Assembly: GCA_027314595.1 (NCBI GenBank)
Contig: DAHVAN010000347.1
Coordinates: forward strand, 1 to 49,961
DNA: 49,961 nucleotides
Direction: 5' to 3'
DNA from: Actinomycetota bacterium
GTDB taxonomy: Bacteria; Actinomycetota; Actinomycetes; Streptosporangiales; Streptosporangiaceae
Both the position numbers and the translations under genes were made by a program. The notes beneath the pieces are model-generated. The model searched no databases. It saw only the letters and a list, made by a program, of their open reading frames with translations, and had not been told where the DNA came from. Numbering within the stretch: the stretch's first letter is position 1; each line of letters opens with the position of its first letter. Shown here piece by piece: positions 8,232-14,828 of this stretch.

Positions 8232-9431
8232 GATCTTCTCGACCCAATGGTGCAGTCCTACGCGTGGGGGTCGCGGACCGCGATCGCCGGACTCCAGGGT
8301 CGGCCGGCCCCCACCCGGGAGCCGGAGGCAGAATTGTGGATGGGAGCGCACCCGTCCGCCCCGTCCGGGCTTGACCGGGCCGGCGGCCACACCACGCTGG
8401 ACGCCGTGATCGCCGCCGACCCGGCCGGCGAGCTTGGCGCGGCGTGCGCGGAGCGGTTCGGCGGGCGGCTGCCATTCCTGCTCAAGGTGCTGGCCGCGGA
8501 GAAGGCGCTGTCCATCCAGGTGCATCCCTCGCGCGAACAGGCCGAGGCCGGCTTTCGCGCCGAGACCGAACGCGGCCTGCCGCCCGGCGACAGGGCGCGC
8601 AATTACGTCGACGACTGGCCGAAGCCGGAGATCCTCTGCGCCCTGACCGCGTTCGAGGCGCTGGCCGGAATGCGGACCGCGGCCGGCGCGGCCGCGCTGC
8701 TGCGCGCGCTCGACGTGGCCGAACTCGAGCCGCTGGCGGCGGACCTGGCCGCCGGCGACGGTCCAGAGGTGCTCACCGAGGCGCTCGCCGGCATCTTGAC
8801 CTGGCCCGCCGAAGGCCGCGCGGCGCTGATCGAGGCGGTGACCGATGGGTGCGCCCGGCTGGCAGCCGCGGGCGGGCCTTACGCGGCGGCCTGCGCGGCT
8901 ACGGCCCGGATCGCCGCCGGCCATCCGGGCGACGCGGGCGTCGTCGCCTCGCTGCTGCTGCGGCACACGGTGCTGCGGCCTGGCGAGGCCGTGTTCCTGC
9001 CGGCCGGCGGGCTGCACTCCTACGTGCGCGGCACCGGGGTGGAACTGCTCGCCAACTCAGACAACGTGGTGCGGGCCGGCCTTACCGGCAAGCACATCGA
9101 CGTTCCCGAACTGCTCAGGCTTACCGACCCCGCGGTGGCCGTGCCGGTCATCACGCCGCGCCCGCTCGGCAACGGCGTGTCCGTCTACGACTCCCCGGCG
9201 CCTGAGTTCCGGCTCTACCGCGGCGAGCCCGGCCCGGACGAGGTCACGCTTCCCGGCGACGGCGCGCGACTGCTGCTGTGCGCCGAGGGCACGGTCGAAC
9301 TGCGCGCAGCGGATGGCGGTGTGCTCAAGGCCGGCCGCGGTGAGTCGTGCTTCCTGTCAGCCGCGGACGGTGAGGTAACCGCCTCCGGCCCGGCGGTGAT
9401 CTTCGTCGCCGCCACCGGACTGGGCGAATGA
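8229..9431 (+). CDS. manA: Mannose-6-phosphate isomerase, class I
   Basis: A 400-aa cytoplasmic zinc enzyme interconverting fructose-6-phosphate and mannose-6-phosphate, the entry to GDP-mannose and mannosylated glycans. Type I features are clear: N-terminal YAWGSRTAI and ELWMGAHPSAPS, zinc ligands Gln97 and His99 (IQVHPS), Glu134 (KPEIL) and His263 (GGLHSY). The C-terminal cupin continues to VIFVAATG. The length is normal. A 12-bp-stem hairpin begins at its stop codon. It sits alone on the strand between likely terminators, suggesting its own transcription unit. Confidence 0.96.
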   Translation: MDLLDPMVQSYAWGSRTAIAGLQGRPAPTREPEAELWMGAHPSAPSGLDRAGGHTTLDAVIAADPAGELGAACAERFGGRLPFLLKVLAAEKALSIQVHPSREQAEAGFRAETERGLPPGDRARNYVDDWPKPEILCALTAFEALAGMRTAAGAAALLRALDVAELEPLAADLAAGDGPEVLTEALAGILTWPAEGRAALIEAVTDGCARLAAAGGPYAAACAATARIAAGHPGDAGVVASLLLRHTVLRPGEAVFLPAGGLHSYVRGTGVELLANSDNVVRAGLTGKHIDVPELLRLTDPAVAVPVITPRPLGNGVSVYDSPAPEFRLYRGEPGPDEVTLPGDGARLLLCAEGTVELRAADGGVLKAGRGESCFLSAADGEVTASGPAVIFVAATGLGE

Positions 9432-9457
9432 CGCGCGGCGCCCTGCGCCGCGCGTCA
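9429..9457 (+). terminator. Strong GC hairpin at the manA stop
   Basis: A perfect 12-bp stem (9429-9440 with 9446-9457) around the loop CCCTG. The left arm begins with the TGA stop of manA. There is no U-tract afterwards. Position and stability suggest transcription termination of manA. Confidence 0.7.
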
Positions 9458-9474
9458 TCCGCCGCTCGGCGCAC

Positions 9475-9522
9475 GTGCATACAACAATGCAAATAAGAAT
9501 GCATATAAACGTGCATATTGAC
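9475..9522. repeat. Four tandem 12-bp iteron-like repeats, AT-rich
   Basis: Four consecutive 12-mers, at 9475, 9487, 9499 and 9511, share the pattern RTGCAWAyAAnM (for example GTGCATACAACA and ATGCATATAAAC). They sit in an AT-rich island between the manA terminator and the next hydrolase gene. The last unit runs into TTGAC, a possible -35 element. The spacing is close to one helical turn, so this looks like a cooperative protein-binding array. Confidence 0.85.
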
Positions 9523-9624
9523 TTAGCAGGTAATTGCGCGCACTTTCATCTGGCCACCGTAATCGAGAGCGGTTAGCGTAATGCGGGAAACCCCAATTCA
9601 CGCGATTGCTTGAGGGTGGTAAAC

Positions 9625-10455
9625 GTGGATGGTGTCACGACGATGGTCGAGGCTGGGCGGCACAGGATCGAGGCGACCGTCTTCGGCGGCGGGCTGCCGG
9701 CAGTGGTGATCGAGCCCGCGTTCGGCGGTTGCGCGCGAGCCTGGCGGCCGATAGCGGAAACACTGGCCGAGGACACGACCGTGGTGACCTATGACAGGGC
9801 GCCGTACGGGGCGAGCAGCCCCGCGAGGGACGGGCGGAAGCCGGGCGAGGTGGCGGCCGACCTGCACGAGGTGCTGCGGACGCTCGACGTGGCAGGGCCG
9901 TTCGTGCTCGTGGGCCACTCTCTTGGCGGCGTCTATCTGCGCGCCTATGCCGCGCGGCACATCGACCGGGTGGCGGGGATGGTGCTCGTCGATTCCAGCC
10001 ACGAGACGCAGCGGCCGGTGCTCCGCGACCGGTTCTCCGCCAGAGAGCGGGTGCTGGTGGCGCTCACCGTGCCGCAGTTAATAGCCAGGTCGAAGCGATG
10101 GCGCGGCGGCGCCGACCGCCGCTCGGCCATCAGGGAGTACCGGATGTTCACCCGGATGGGCGCGGCAGACCAGGCGCTGACCCGCGGCGCCCTCGGCAGC
10201 CGCCCGCTGATCGTCGTCACCCGCGGGCCCGGGAGCGAGACGGCCCCGAGCAGCCTCTGGCTAGCCTGGCGTGACCTGCAGCGGGACCTGGCGCGGCTGT
10301 CGGCGAACAGCCGCCATATCGTCTCCGAGAGCCCGGATCACTACCTGAACGAAGGCGATCCGAAGCTGCTCATCTCCGCGGTCGCCGACGTCGTCAGGAG
10401 CGTGCGCACCGGCATGCCGCTGCAGGAACCGGTCACGGCGTCAGAGGGTGATTGA
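9625..10455 (+). CDS. Alpha/beta hydrolase
   Basis: A hydrolase of about 276 aa with a clear fold: oxyanion strand VVIEPAFGGCARAW, VTYDRAPYGASSP, and nucleophile elbow VGHSLGGVYLRAYA. The late acid/His positions are less plain (VTRGPGSE, then ESPDHYLNE with the probable His). The GTG at 9625 is preferred over an upstream in-frame TTG at 9610 because GAGGGTGG precedes it at the right distance. It lies downstream of the iteron-like array and may be controlled through it. Its 3' end overlaps the convergent metallo-hydrolase by 15 bases. The substrate is unknown. Confidence 0.88.
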   Translation: MDGVTTMVEAGRHRIEATVFGGGLPAVVIEPAFGGCARAWRPIAETLAEDTTVVTYDRAPYGASSPARDGRKPGEVAADLHEVLRTLDVAGPFVLVGHSLGGVYLRAYAARHIDRVAGMVLVDSSHETQRPVLRDRFSARERVLVALTVPQLIARSKRWRGGADRRSAIREYRMFTRMGAADQALTRGALGSRPLIVVTRGPGSETAPSSLWLAWRDLQRDLARLSANSRHIVSESPDHYLNEGDPKLLISAVADVVRSVRTGMPLQEPVTASEGD

Positions 10456-11085
10456 CTCTCCGGCAGGCAGGACGGTCAGCGGCTTCCCTGTGAGGCCATT
10501 CTCGCCGAGGAGCGCGCTGGCGAGGTTCAGGCCGATCTCGCTGAGCAGCATCTCGTGGATCTGCACGACCCGGTCCGGCCGCACCGCGCGGACGTAGTCG
10601 GCCGCCTCCCCGATCTTCATCCACGGACCGCTCGTCGGCAGCAGCAGGGTGTCTACGCTGGCCTCAGGGACGAAGTACGCGTCCCCGGGGTGGTACACCG
10701 CCTCGTCGACCAGGTACCCGACGTTCGTGACCGGCGGGATGTCGGCGTGGATCACCGCGTGCGTGCTGCCGTGTACCCTGACGGCGAACCCGCCGATCTT
10801 CAGTTCGTCGCCGGCCGAGACGGCGGTGAACTGGCCAGGGTGCGCGCCGAACACGCCGGCCAGCGCGCCGGGTGCGTAAACCCGCAGGTCCGGCCGCTCC
10901 GCGAGAGCCGCGTTGATCGCCGCCTCGTGAACGTGGTCCAAATGCTCGTGCGTCAGGAGAATCGCATCGGCGCCGGAGATGATCTCCGCTGCCTTGGGGG
11001 AGAACGAGCCGGGGTCGATGACGATCGACGCGCCATCCTTCTCGAATGTGACACAGGCATGCTCGTACTTGGTCAGCTTCACCAC
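10441..11085 (-). CDS. Metallo-beta-lactamase-fold hydrolase (UlaG-like)
   Basis: A 214-aa cytoplasmic metal-dependent hydrolase. The HxHxDH motif is at residues 46-51 (THEHLDH). Further ligand His residues are in HGSTHAVIH and VYHPGDAYF, and the C-terminal His in QIHEML. The short length and lack of a domain insertion resemble UlaG/RNase Z-like small members. The GTG at 11085 follows AAGGAG by five bases. The gene is convergent with the hydrolase (15-base overlap) and divergent from the methyltransferase. The substrate cannot be predicted. Confidence 0.9.
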   Translation of the reverse strand: MVKLTKYEHACVTFEKDGASIVIDPGSFSPKAAEIISGADAILLTHEHLDHVHEAAINAALAERPDLRVYAPGALAGVFGAHPGQFTAVSAGDELKIGGFAVRVHGSTHAVIHADIPPVTNVGYLVDEAVYHPGDAYFVPEASVDTLLLPTSGPWMKIGEAADYVRAVRPDRVVQIHEMLLSEIGLNLASALLGENGLTGKPLTVLPAGESITL

Positions 11086-11120
11086 GACGGCTCCTTAGTT
11101 ACGTCCGGGCAAAACCTTCA

Positions 11121-11138
11121 CGCCTGACAGTACAGGCG
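11121..11138. promoter_or_regulatory. Inverted repeat in divergent intergenic region
   Basis: CGCCTG (11121-11126) and CAGGCG (11133-11138) flank a 6-base spacer, centrally placed between the divergent metallo-hydrolase and methyltransferase genes. It is a candidate operator; no regulator gene is adjacent. Confidence 0.35.
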
Positions 11139-11170
11139 GAGCCGCCGGCCCGTGGGCGCGGGGAGGGTGC

Positions 11171-11212
11171 ATGAGGAGAGAAGCCACGGCTCGTTCACAA
11201 TGGTGGTTATGA
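11171..11212 (+). CDS. Possible 13-codon leader peptide with Trp-Trp
   Basis: A short frame reads MRREATARSQWWL then TGA. It starts with ATG at 11171 directly behind GGGAGGGTGC, a better ribosome site than that of the methyltransferase. Its stop TGA (11210-11212) overlaps the methyltransferase ATG at 11209 as ATGA. This arrangement would allow translational coupling, and the two tandem Trp codons near the end recall attenuator peptides. It is short enough to have arisen by chance. Confidence 0.3.
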   Translation: MRREATARSQWWL

Positions 11213-12672
11213 CTGTTGGTGAAGAAAGAGCGACTTCGTTCGGGAATGTGGCAGACAGCTACGACAAGGTGCGTCCGGAACCGCCTGCCGAGGCGCTTGA
11301 CTGGCTGGTGCCCGCGGGGTGCGAGGTCGCGGTGGACCTTGCCGCCGGCACGGGGCTGTTCACCCGCGCGCTGCTCGGCCGGGCGGCTCAGGTGATCGCC
11401 GTCGAACCGGACGAGCGGATGCGCGCCGTGCTCGCGCAGCGGTCGCCGCAGGCCCGTGTCCTCGAAGGCTGGGGCGAGGCCATGCCGCTGCCCGACGGCT
11501 GCGCGGACGCCGTGTTCGTCTCGACGGCGTGGCACTGGCTCGACCCGCCGCGGGCAGTTCCCGAGATCGCGCGCGTGCTCAGGTCCGGCGGCCGTCTTGG
11601 CGTCATCTGGACCAGCCGTGACCGCACCGATGACTGGGTGGCTGAGCTCGACCTGCTCCGGCTGCCCGGTGTCAGCCGGCCGGACACCGACCCTGACATG
11701 CCGCGCACCGTGGACGAGGTAAGGGCCAAGCTGGACCGCGAACATTCGGTGACCCTGCCGGCCGGGGCGGAATTCCGCCACGAGACGTCCGTGTCGTTCC
11801 GCTTCGTCCGCACCGTCACGGTCGACCAGGCGGTGGCGTGGCTGGCGACAAACAGCAGGTTCATCACCGCCTCCGCGCAGGACCGCGCGACGGGGCTCGC
11901 GCTGTGCCGTTCGGCGCTGCTTGAGCGAACCGGTGGCGCCCCGGTCGTCCAGATGCCGATGCGCGCCTGGTGCTGGCGCGCAGACCGGGTCGGCCGGGCG
12001 TTACTGAAAGCTTCAGGTAATAACCAAAAGGATTCGCCGCGGGCATCACGGTCCGCCCAAGCCCTAACATTTGCATGTGGCGAAGGACTACGGCGGCCAG
12101 GCGGCCTATGGCACTCAGGCGCGGCAGGGCGGCCGGCCGGGGTCCGGAGCCCGGCCGGAGCTTGGCGGCCAGCCGGGGTTCGCCGGCCCGACGGAGCCGG
12201 GCGGCCGCCGTCGGCATGGCCGCAGCACCAGGGCCGGCCGTGCCGCGCCGGCCGCCATGCTGCTCCTCGGCATCGTCGGCCTGGGCGTGTCGGTGGCGGG
12301 CGTCGCCATGCAGATACTCCCCAGGCAGTTCACGGCGTATCAGCAGCGGCAGATCCGGGACTGGGAGACCGGCGCGCGGTGGCGCGACTGGCCCGCCGGC
12401 AGGATCTATCCCGCGTCGGTCCGGTACCCGGCGCCGTCCGCGCTCGGGTACACCTCGCTGATGCTGACCGCCACGCGGATCGGCATCGCCAGGCAGGCCT
12501 CCTGCCGGGCGGCCACGGACGCGGCCGCGGCGGCGGTGCTCCGGCGGAACGGCTGCGAGGCCGTGCTCAGGGCGACGTATGCCGACGGGACAGACAGCTA
12601 CGTCGTCACCGTGGGCATCGCGGCGTTCGCCGCCGCGGCCCAGGCGAGCGCGGCGCACGCGGAGCTTGCTGA
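11209..12672 (+). CDS. Class I SAM-dependent methyltransferase, frame runs on into next gene
   Basis: The first 265 or so residues are a class I methyltransferase. SAM-binding motif I is DLAAGTGLFTRAL, followed by VIAVEPDERM, a motif II/III region ADAVFVSTAWHWLDPP and RVLRSGGRLGVIW. Members usually end near 250-270 aa, which here is close to base 12000 (WCWRADRVGR). Instead this frame stays open to a stop at 12670-12672. Beyond about 12010 it reads as Arg/Gly/Ala/Pro text in an alternative frame of the next gene. Either the protein carries an unusual tail, or a single-base indel before 12004 hides the real stop (TGA at 12004-12006 in the next frame). The substrate is unknown. Confidence 0.75.
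   Translation: MTVGEERATSFGNVADSYDKVRPEPPAEALDWLVPAGCEVAVDLAAGTGLFTRALLGRAAQVIAVEPDERMRAVLAQRSPQARVLEGWGEAMPLPDGCADAVFVSTAWHWLDPPRAVPEIARVLRSGGRLGVIWTSRDRTDDWVAELDLLRLPGVSRPDTDPDMPRTVDEVRAKLDREHSVTLPAGAEFRHETSVSFRFVRTVTVDQAVAWLATNSRFITASAQDRATGLALCRSALLERTGGAPVVQMPMRAWCWRADRVGRALLKASGNNQKDSPRASRSAQALTFACGEGLRRPGGLWHSGAAGRPAGVRSPAGAWRPAGVRRPDGAGRPPSAWPQHQGRPCRAGRHAAPRHRRPGRVGGGRRHADTPQAVHGVSAAADPGLGDRRAVARLARRQDLSRVGPVPGAVRARVHLADADRHADRHRQAGLLPGGHGRGRGGGAPAERLRGRAQGDVCRRDRQLRRHRGHRGVRRRGPGERGARGAC
12065..12079 (+). promoter_or_regulatory. Possible leaderless promoter -10 before the membrane protein gene
   Basis: TAACAT at 12065-12070 fits TANNNT and ends six bases before GTG 12077, so the transcript would begin at the start codon. 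No ribosome site is visible upstream of this GTG. The -35 region is not recognisable. Confidence 0.35.
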
Positions 12673-12970
12673 TTCCAGCCCGGCGGCCGGCGCGGTAGCC
12701 CCGGGCGTCCGGACCGTGCCGTTCGCCCATTCGCCCGCGGCCTGGTTCACCGACAGCCGGCGGCAGGTCTCTGGCAACGCCAGCGCCGGGACCTACCTGG
12801 TCTTCTACACCATCGGTTACGCCGACGACCGGCCGAGGCAACTGGTCGCCACGGACGGTTACGCGTACTCCGAGATGCTCAGCTTCGGCACGGGCGTGGC
12901 CCAGGCCGTGCTGTCCAAGCTGGCCGGGCCCGTCCCGCCGCCGCGTTGCCCGGGGACCCCGGGATGCTGA
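12077..12970 (+). CDS. Single-pass membrane protein, unknown function
   Basis: A 297-aa protein. Residues 1-55 are Gly/Pro/Arg-rich and probably cytoplasmic. A hydrophobic helix follows (AAMLLLGIVGLGVSVAGVAM, about residues 56-76), then about 220 residues presumably outside the cell. That part contains two cysteines about 19 residues apart (ASCRAA and NGCEAV) that could form a disulfide. No family is recognised. The stop overlaps the start of the mycosin-like protease by seven bases, so the two are coupled and probably work together at the membrane. The first 596 bases overlap the read-through tail of the methyltransferase frame; codon character favours this frame. Confidence 0.75.
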   Translation: MAKDYGGQAAYGTQARQGGRPGSGARPELGGQPGFAGPTEPGGRRRHGRSTRAGRAAPAAMLLLGIVGLGVSVAGVAMQILPRQFTAYQQRQIRDWETGARWRDWPAGRIYPASVRYPAPSALGYTSLMLTATRIGIARQASCRAATDAAAAAVLRRNGCEAVLRATYADGTDSYVVTVGIAAFAAAAQASAAHAELADSSPAAGAVAPGVRTVPFAHSPAAWFTDSRRQVSGNASAGTYLVFYTIGYADDRPRQLVATDGYAYSEMLSFGTGVAQAVLSKLAGPVPPPRCPGTPGC

Positions 12971-14412
12971 CCGCGCGCCGCTGGCTGATGATGCTGGCGA
13001 CGGGCGTAGCCGGTGCCGTCACCCTCGCCCCCGCCGCCGCTGTCCCGGTGGCGGCTGCCGCGCCGCTGGCCGCCGGCGTGGCAGCGGCACCCGCCTACGT
13101 GGTAAACCAGAGCCAGCAGCAGGTCTTCAGCATGCTGGACGTGCCCGCCGCCTGGAGGATGAGCGAAGGGTCGGGAGTGACCATCGCCGTGATCGACAGC
13201 GGCGTGTACCCGTATGTCAGCGATCTGACCGGGTCGGTCATCCTCGGTCCCGACCTGACCGGGCTGAGCACCCCGCGGAGCAGCCCGCACTGGGGCGAGC
13301 ACGGGACCTGGATGGCGTCGATCATCGCCGGCCACGGCCACGACGGCGGAACCGCCGGAATCATCGGGGTGGCGCCCAAGGCGAAGATCCTCTCGATCCG
13401 GGTGATACCCGACAAGGACGACCCCGGCTACACCACGTACGAGCACGAACCCGAGCAGGCGATACAGCAGTCGCTTGCCGAAGGCATCGATTACGCCGTC
13501 CAGCACCACGCCCAGGTGATCAGCATGTCCATCGGCTACTCGGCGGCGAGCGCGGTGGTGCGCGAGGCGGTGCAGTACGCCTACTCCCACGGCGTCGTGC
13601 TCGTCGCGTCGTCGGGGAACTCCGGCCATGACGACGAGCGCACTGACCACAATTACGCGCCGGTGTCTTTCCCCGCCGACTATCCCGGGGTCATCGGGGT
13701 GGGCGCGGTCAACAGCGCCGGAGCCCCGGCCGGCTTTTCGAGCAACAACCTCTCGGTCCAGGTGGCCGCGCCCGGGGTGCGCGTCCCCGCCCAGGGCAGG
13801 GACGGCCTGTACTGGACGGTGGACGGCACCAGCCCGGCGTGCGCGCTCGTGGCGGGGATCGCGGCGCTGATCAAGTCCAGGTACCCGAACCTGACGCCCG
13901 CCCTCGTGCTGGAGGCGCTGACGACGACCGCGCATAACAGGCTGCCGGGCAGCTACAACCCGCAAACCGGGTTCGGCACGGTGGACGCGGCGGCGGCGCT
14001 GAGGTTCGCGCGTGGCCTTGAGCGGCCCCGCGCCGTGCGGTCGCAGGTCGCCTCGTCGACGAAGTTCGGCGGTGGTCCCGCGGGTGTCCCGGCCGCTCCG
14101 GTGCCGCCGCGCGGCGCCGTCGACCTCGTCCTGTTCTCGATGAGCGCGATCGTGTCGCTGGCGCTCATCGTGGCGGCGTCCATGCGGCGCCCGGTGCTGC
14201 GCCGCCCCCGGGCCGGCGCGCATGCCGCCTGCGCCGGGCCGCCCGGCCACACGCCGCCGGATCACCAACCACCCGGCTACGGCCCACCCGGCTACGGCCA
14301 GCCCGGCTACGGGGCCCCGGGTTACGGGGCCGGCCGGCCACGATACCCGGATGAGGCGGGCTTGCCCACGGACACCGGACACGGCGCGCAGGGCGATGGC
14401 TGGCAGCGATAG
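12964..14412 (+). CDS. Mycosin-type S8 subtilisin-like serine protease, membrane-anchored
   Basis: A 482-aa extracytoplasmic protease of the type VII secretion-associated mycosin (MycP) type. It has an N-terminal signal-like segment (RRWLMMLATGVAGAVTLAP) and triad residues Asp78 (VIDSGVY), His113 (GEHGTWMASIIAG) and Ser290 (DGTSPACALVAG). Asn219 (SSGNSGH) supplies the oxyanion hole. A transmembrane anchor lies near residues 390-410 (LVLFSMSAIVSLALIVAAS), followed by a cytoplasmic Pro-rich tail with four PGYG units. No EccB/C/D/E or WXG100 gene is in the window, so this is an orphan. The ATG at 12964 is favoured over an in-frame TTG at 12946. Confidence 0.9.
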   Translation: MLTARRWLMMLATGVAGAVTLAPAAAVPVAAAAPLAAGVAAAPAYVVNQSQQQVFSMLDVPAAWRMSEGSGVTIAVIDSGVYPYVSDLTGSVILGPDLTGLSTPRSSPHWGEHGTWMASIIAGHGHDGGTAGIIGVAPKAKILSIRVIPDKDDPGYTTYEHEPEQAIQQSLAEGIDYAVQHHAQVISMSIGYSAASAVVREAVQYAYSHGVVLVASSGNSGHDDERTDHNYAPVSFPADYPGVIGVGAVNSAGAPAGFSSNNLSVQVAAPGVRVPAQGRDGLYWTVDGTSPACALVAGIAALIKSRYPNLTPALVLEALTTTAHNRLPGSYNPQTGFGTVDAAAALRFARGLERPRAVRSQVASSTKFGGGPAGVPAAPVPPRGAVDLVLFSMSAIVSLALIVAASMRRPVLRRPRAGAHAACAGPPGHTPPDHQPPGYGPPGYGQPGYGAPGYGAGRPRYPDEAGLPTDTGHGAQGDGWQR

Positions 14413-14719
14413 CCGTCTTGTCGACGAGTACTCCGGCCGGGTCCTCGACGTGGTCGACGCGATCCCGCCCGGTCAGGTCATGTCCTACGGCGACATCGCC
14501 GACTACCTCGGGACCGGCGGGCCCCGTCAGGTCGGCAGGGTGCTCGCCGTCTACGGCGGCGGTGTCGCGTGGTGGCGGGTGCTCCACGCCGACGGCACGC
14601 CGGCGCCTGGTCACGAAGCCGCCGCGCTGGCCCGCTACCAGGCCGAGGGAACGCCGCTGCGCTCGGCCCGCCCGCCGGTCCGCGTCGACATGCGCCGTGC
14701 CCGGTGGTCCGGCCGATAG
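14396..14719 (+). CDS. Alkyltransferase-like (MGMT-fold) DNA-binding protein
   Basis: A 107-aa protein with the DNA-binding half of O6-alkylguanine-DNA methyltransferase: VLDVVDAIPPGQVMSYGDIADYLG and PRQVGRVLA. The position of the catalytic PCHR motif reads AWWRVLHADG, so the acceptor cysteine is replaced by Trp. It cannot dealkylate DNA. It probably marks alkylated guanine for nucleotide excision repair, as alkyltransferase-like proteins do. It overlaps the protease end by 17 bases and lies just before the AdnA-like gene, as Rv3204 does relative to Rv3202c in M. tuberculosis. Confidence 0.9.
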   Translation: MAGSDSRLVDEYSGRVLDVVDAIPPGQVMSYGDIADYLGTGGPRQVGRVLAVYGGGVAWWRVLHADGTPAPGHEAAALARYQAEGTPLRSARPPVRVDMRRARWSGR

Positions 14720-14828
14720 GGCACGGCGGTGTCCGGCGGCACGCCGGCCGCACTGGTCAGCGGTCGCACGCCCGATCGCGCGGGGTGCGCCGCCGAATGT
14801 CAGTGGTCCATGCTGGAATGCAATCCTG

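Noticed and set aside
9475-9522. CRISPR array or plasmid-type replication origin at the 12-bp repeats
   Set aside because: The units are contiguous without spacers, far too short for CRISPR, and no cas or rep gene is present.
14418-14828. Upstream extension of the AdnA-like frame to base 14418
   Set aside because: The added residues are an alternative reading of the alkyltransferase-like gene (Ser/Thr/Arg-rich, no motif). The helicase text begins naturally at ATG 14829.
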